Shown here one piece after another: positions 61,601-64,000 of a stretch of 64,000 bases of DNA (positions are counted from its first letter, which is position 1; every line of letters starts with the position of its first letter). Origin of the DNA: CAZJRB01 sp964547995 (GTDB lineage Bacteria > Planctomycetota > Planctomycetia > Pirellulales > Thermoguttaceae); NCBI GenBank assembly GCA_964547995.1, contig CAZJRB010000020.1, positions 1 through 64,000 on the forward strand, in the 5' to 3' direction. Both the position numbers and the translations under genes were made by a program. A model generated the notes under the pieces. It did not search any database and had not been told where the DNA came from. It saw only the letters and a program-made list of their open reading frames with translations.

Positions 61601-63238
61601 ATGGGAGGATTCACGTTGTCGCCACGCAAGCAAAATGCCGGCGAAGCGCCGTTGGGCGTCTTCCGAAGACATCTTGGGCCGATCCTGATCGCGTTGTTTG
61701 CCGCCGCGGCGACGATCACTACGCTTCTGCCGGAGATCAACGGGCCGGGCTTGACGTGCGATGAGCCTTATCACGTCGTCCAGGGGCAACGGCTCGTCAC
61801 GGCGTTGGGCGAACAGGGGATCGCCTTCTTTGCGCCGGCAAACATCCGGGAAAACTTTCCCTGGGACAACGTCGATGCACCGGTCCAGGCCCCGCTGGGA
61901 CAGTGGATTCTCGGGATGGCGCAGTGCATCATCGCCGCGCGGTTCGCTCCCGCAATAGCGTTCGGATTGCTCGCGTTGCTGGTCGGTTCGTGGACCCTGC
62001 GGCGCGAGGGCCGGCTTGCCGGAACGGTCGCCGCCGCCGGAGTGGTGCTGGTGCCTCGCATGTTTGCACATGCCCATTTCGCCGCGCTCGATATGCTGAC
62101 CGCATTGTTTTTCGTCGCCGCGGTCTTTGCGGTAAGCGAAGCGGGCAATCGGGGCGGGCGCTGGTGGCATTTCGCGCTGGCCGGCGTGGTTTGGGGGCTG
62201 GCGATGCTGGTCCGGCTGCACGGCGTGCTGGCGGCGGCGCCGGTGATCGTCTGGCTTGTCTGGCGATGGCGGCGCCAGGCGATCGTGCCGCTTGTGGCCT
62301 GGTTGACGGCGGGCACGGCCACGCTGTTTGCCGGGTGGCCCTGGCTGTGGCTTGCGCCGGTCACGAACCTCCGGCAATATGTCGCCAGCGGGGCGGACCG
62401 CGACCCGGTCAACGTCTTCTATTTCGGCCAGGTTTGGGCCGATTGCAAGACGCCGTGGCATTACCCTTGGGTCATGTTCTTTTTGGCGTTGCCGTTGGGG
62501 CTGCTCGCCCTGGGGTTGTTGGGCGTCTGGGCGAAGCGCCGCTGCTGGAGGGACGAGCCCGACTTGACGTTGGCCGCCGGCACGCTGCTGTTTGTCCTGC
62601 TGGTCTTTTCCGTGCCGGGCACTCCGGTCTACGACGGCGTCCGGTTGTTTCTCATGGCATTTCCGCTCTGGGCGGTCTGGGTGGGAATCGGTGCGAAGTG
62701 GATGGTGGAGCACCCCGCCCTGGCAGCCGTCCCGCACCGGCTTCGCGTCTTGCTCCTGGCGCTGTTCCTTCTGCTTCAGGGAACCGGTACGGTGATTTAT
62801 CATCCCTGCCAGTTGAGCCACTACAATCTGCTCGTGGGCGGATTGTGGGGCGCCGAGCGGCTCGGGTTCGAGGTATCCTACTGGGGCGACGCGGTGAACG
62901 AACCGTTGTTGGAACAAGCAGTAGCCCGATCCGAAGGCAAGCCGGTGCTGTTCGGCCCCAATCTGGCGCCGCTTTGGCAGGCCGCCAGCATCGAGGCCCT
63001 ATCGCCGGCACTATCGAGAAGCGAGGTTTCGTTGGAGGGTTGGCGCGCCGGCGAATCCGATTCGGGCGACTACAGGTGCGCCGTGATCTACCACCGCCGT
63101 GCAGACCCCGCCGCCGGCGACTGGATCCTTGCCAACGGCCGAGTTATGGAGGAACACACATACGCAATACAGGGGGTATGGCTCGCCCGCCTGGTCGAAT
63201 TGCGGGTTTCCCCTCGACGACCGGACGCGGAACACTAG
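61601..63238 (+). CDS. GT39/PMT-like membrane glycosyltransferase
   Basis: A 545-residue integral membrane protein with about ten to twelve hydrophobic helices. The first periplasmic loop carries TCDEPYHVVQGQ, the acidic D-E motif typical of GT-C enzymes (PMT/ArnT type) that use polyprenyl-phosphate sugars. A soluble C-terminal part (about 410-545) follows. Acceptor and donor are unknown. Start choice: ATG at 61601 has no ribosome site, but GGGAGGA inside its first codons is ideally placed for the TTG at 61616, so the protein may begin five residues later. moaC follows after 43 bases. Confidence 0.85.
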   Translation: MGGFTLSPRKQNAGEAPLGVFRRHLGPILIALFAAAATITTLLPEINGPGLTCDEPYHVVQGQRLVTALGEQGIAFFAPANIRENFPWDNVDAPVQAPLGQWILGMAQCIIAARFAPAIAFGLLALLVGSWTLRREGRLAGTVAAAGVVLVPRMFAHAHFAALDMLTALFFVAAVFAVSEAGNRGGRWWHFALAGVVWGLAMLVRLHGVLAAAPVIVWLVWRWRRQAIVPLVAWLTAGTATLFAGWPWLWLAPVTNLRQYVASGADRDPVNVFYFGQVWADCKTPWHYPWVMFFLALPLGLLALGLLGVWAKRRCWRDEPDLTLAAGTLLFVLLVFSVPGTPVYDGVRLFLMAFPLWAVWVGIGAKWMVEHPALAAVPHRLRVLLLALFLLLQGTGTVIYHPCQLSHYNLLVGGLWGAERLGFEVSYWGDAVNEPLLEQAVARSEGKPVLFGPNLAPLWQAASIEALSPALSRSEVSLEGWRAGESDSGDYRCAVIYHRRADPAAGDWILANGRVMEEHTYAIQGVWLARLVELRVSPRRPDAEH

Positions 63239-63281
63239 AATAGAGTGAACCCTGCCGACCGTTCCGCAAGAACCGCAGACG

Positions 63282-63758
63282 ATGAACCAGTTGAACCATT
63301 TTGACGCCGACGGGGCCAGCCGAATGGTCGATGTGGGTGAGAAGGAGGTGACAGCCCGGTCGGCCAGGGCCAGCGGCCGGGTGCGGCTGGCGGCCGAAAC
63401 GGTCGCGTTGATTCGCGATCGGAAGATGGCCAAGGGCGACGTGCTCGAGGTTGCACGCCTGGCCGGGATCATGGCCGCGAAACAGACCCCGGAACTGATC
63501 CCTTTGTGCCACCCTTTGCCGTTGGACGCCGTCGAAATCCGGTTCGATTTCCCCGATCCCACCACGATTGTCATCGAGGCGCAAGCCAAAGTGACGGCCC
63601 GGACCGGGGTGGAAATGGAAGCGATGGTTGCAGCGAGCGTTGCCGCCTTGACCATCTACGACATGTGCAAATCGGTTGACCGGACCATGGTCATCGAGCA
63701 GGTACGGCTCGATGAGAAATCGGGCGGCAGGAGCGGGCACTTCGTCCGCCCGGCCTGA
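63282..63758 (+). CDS. moaC: cyclic pyranopterin monophosphate synthase
   Basis: A 158-residue MoaC, which with MoaA makes cyclic pyranopterin monophosphate, the first step of molybdenum cofactor synthesis. Family motifs: MVDVGEKEVTARSARASG, AGIMAAKQTPELIPLCHPLPL, and KVTARTGVEMEAMVAASVAA with TIYDMCKSVDR. Length is normal. moaA is not in the window and moaE lies about 38 kb away, so the pathway genes are dispersed. It is followed after 39 bases by a polyprenyl synthetase gene on the same strand. Confidence 0.97.
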   Translation: MNQLNHFDADGASRMVDVGEKEVTARSARASGRVRLAAETVALIRDRKMAKGDVLEVARLAGIMAAKQTPELIPLCHPLPLDAVEIRFDFPDPTTIVIEAQAKVTARTGVEMEAMVAASVAALTIYDMCKSVDRTMVIEQVRLDEKSGGRSGHFVRPA

Positions 63759-63797
63759 CGGATCATTTGTCGAACAGTAGAAGTTGGAAACAGACGC

Positions 63798-64000
63798 ATG
63801 AATCAATTGACCAAGGATCGGGTAAAAGCTCCGGAACGTCTGCGCACGTTGTACCTGCCCATCCGGGGTGAACTCGATCAGGTCGAGGACGTGCTGCGCG
63901 AGGAGCTTTCCAGCAGCCATCCTTTTGTCGATCGGCTGGCAAAACACGGCTTCCGCCTCGGGGGAAAGCGGCTGCGTCCCGCGCTCGTTCTGCTGTCGGC
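63798..64000 (+). CDS. polyprenyl diphosphate synthase, 5' part only
   Basis: The first 67 codons of a trans-isoprenyl diphosphate synthase, cut by the window end. The visible part has the helical N-terminus (RTLYLPIRGELDQVEDVLRE) and the conserved GGKRLRPALVLLS motif that binds isopentenyl diphosphate. The two DDxxD motifs would lie beyond the edge. Chain length cannot be judged. Its short distance from moaC suggests co-transcription. Both genes begin MNQL. Confidence 0.9.
   Translation, partial: MNQLTKDRVKAPERLRTLYLPIRGELDQVEDVLREELSSSHPFVDRLAKHGFRLGGKRLRPALVLLS

Noticed and set aside
61022..62917. A long minus-strand frame running through the gap into the glycosyltransferase gene
   Set aside because: It crosses the run of N and is antisense to the membrane glycosyltransferase, which has clear helices and a DE motif on the other strand.

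Overview
The window reads as chromosomal DNA of a Planctomycetota bacterium, most likely Pirellulales-like. This is inferred from gene content, not from a marker gene. The supporting genes are Tat-exported Gfo/Idh/MocA oxidoreductases, a giant alpha-2-macroglobulin, a secreted F5/8C-like plus beta-propeller plus c-type haem protein related to HzsA, a FlgI homologue with HEAT-like repeats outside any flagellar locus, an excisionase-type HTH fused to a receiver domain, DUF3467, and a J-like/WD40/LamG/SUMF1 membrane protein. GC is high and almost every gene is separate, with few tight operons. A run of exactly 100 N at 61351-61450 marks an assembly gap inside a repeat, so this is a draft or metagenome-derived scaffold. 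No rRNA, tRNA, CRISPR array, prophage or intact insertion sequence was recognised.

Layout. 0.1-9 kb: a 2,240-residue alpha-2-macroglobulin, a DUF433/DUF5615 toxin-antitoxin-like pair and a Tat-exported oxidoreductase. 9-18 kb: a small membrane protein, a secreted TIM-barrel hydrolase-like protein, asnA, a second Tat oxidoreductase, an L-lactate permease and an exported protein joining a truncated binding-protein domain to two methyltransferase domains. 18-25 kb: a small secreted protein, a Wza-like SLBB lipoprotein, DUF3467, a secreted PKD protein and a MoxR ATPase. 25-36 kb: moaE, a large haem protein, an outer-membrane barrel, a twice-repeated-domain secreted protein, two divergent spermidine-synthase-like proteins, an NTF2-like secreted protein and a TM2 protein overlapping a PAS histidine kinase. 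37-51 kb: topA with a histone-like tail, a PpiD/SurA-like chaperone, a membrane protein with a similar basic tail, queD, a haloalkane-dehalogenase-like hydrolase with a VanZ protein, a CehA-like secreted protein, the dnaJ-like/rnpA/yidD cluster and the FlgI-like lipoprotein. 51-64 kb: smc, an HTH-receiver regulator, the 1,540-residue WD40/LamG/SUMF1 protein, a GT39-like glycosyltransferase, moaC and the start of a polyprenyl synthetase.

The most striking feature is a dense and varied population of short palindromic elements, at least ten sequence families in 64 kb. Many are inverted pairs of half-units, each made of a short 5' tag (often GTAG or GGAG) plus a hairpin, which is the layout of REPINs mobilised by RAYT/TnpA-REP transposases. 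In two families the hairpin stems differ between copies yet remain complementary while the loop stays constant. At least six elements lie inside open reading frames without breaking them. Three of these sit between the start codon and the hydrophobic core of a signal peptide. One element separates moaE from a second, diverged copy of its own first 27 bases. No candidate transposase for these elements is present in the window.
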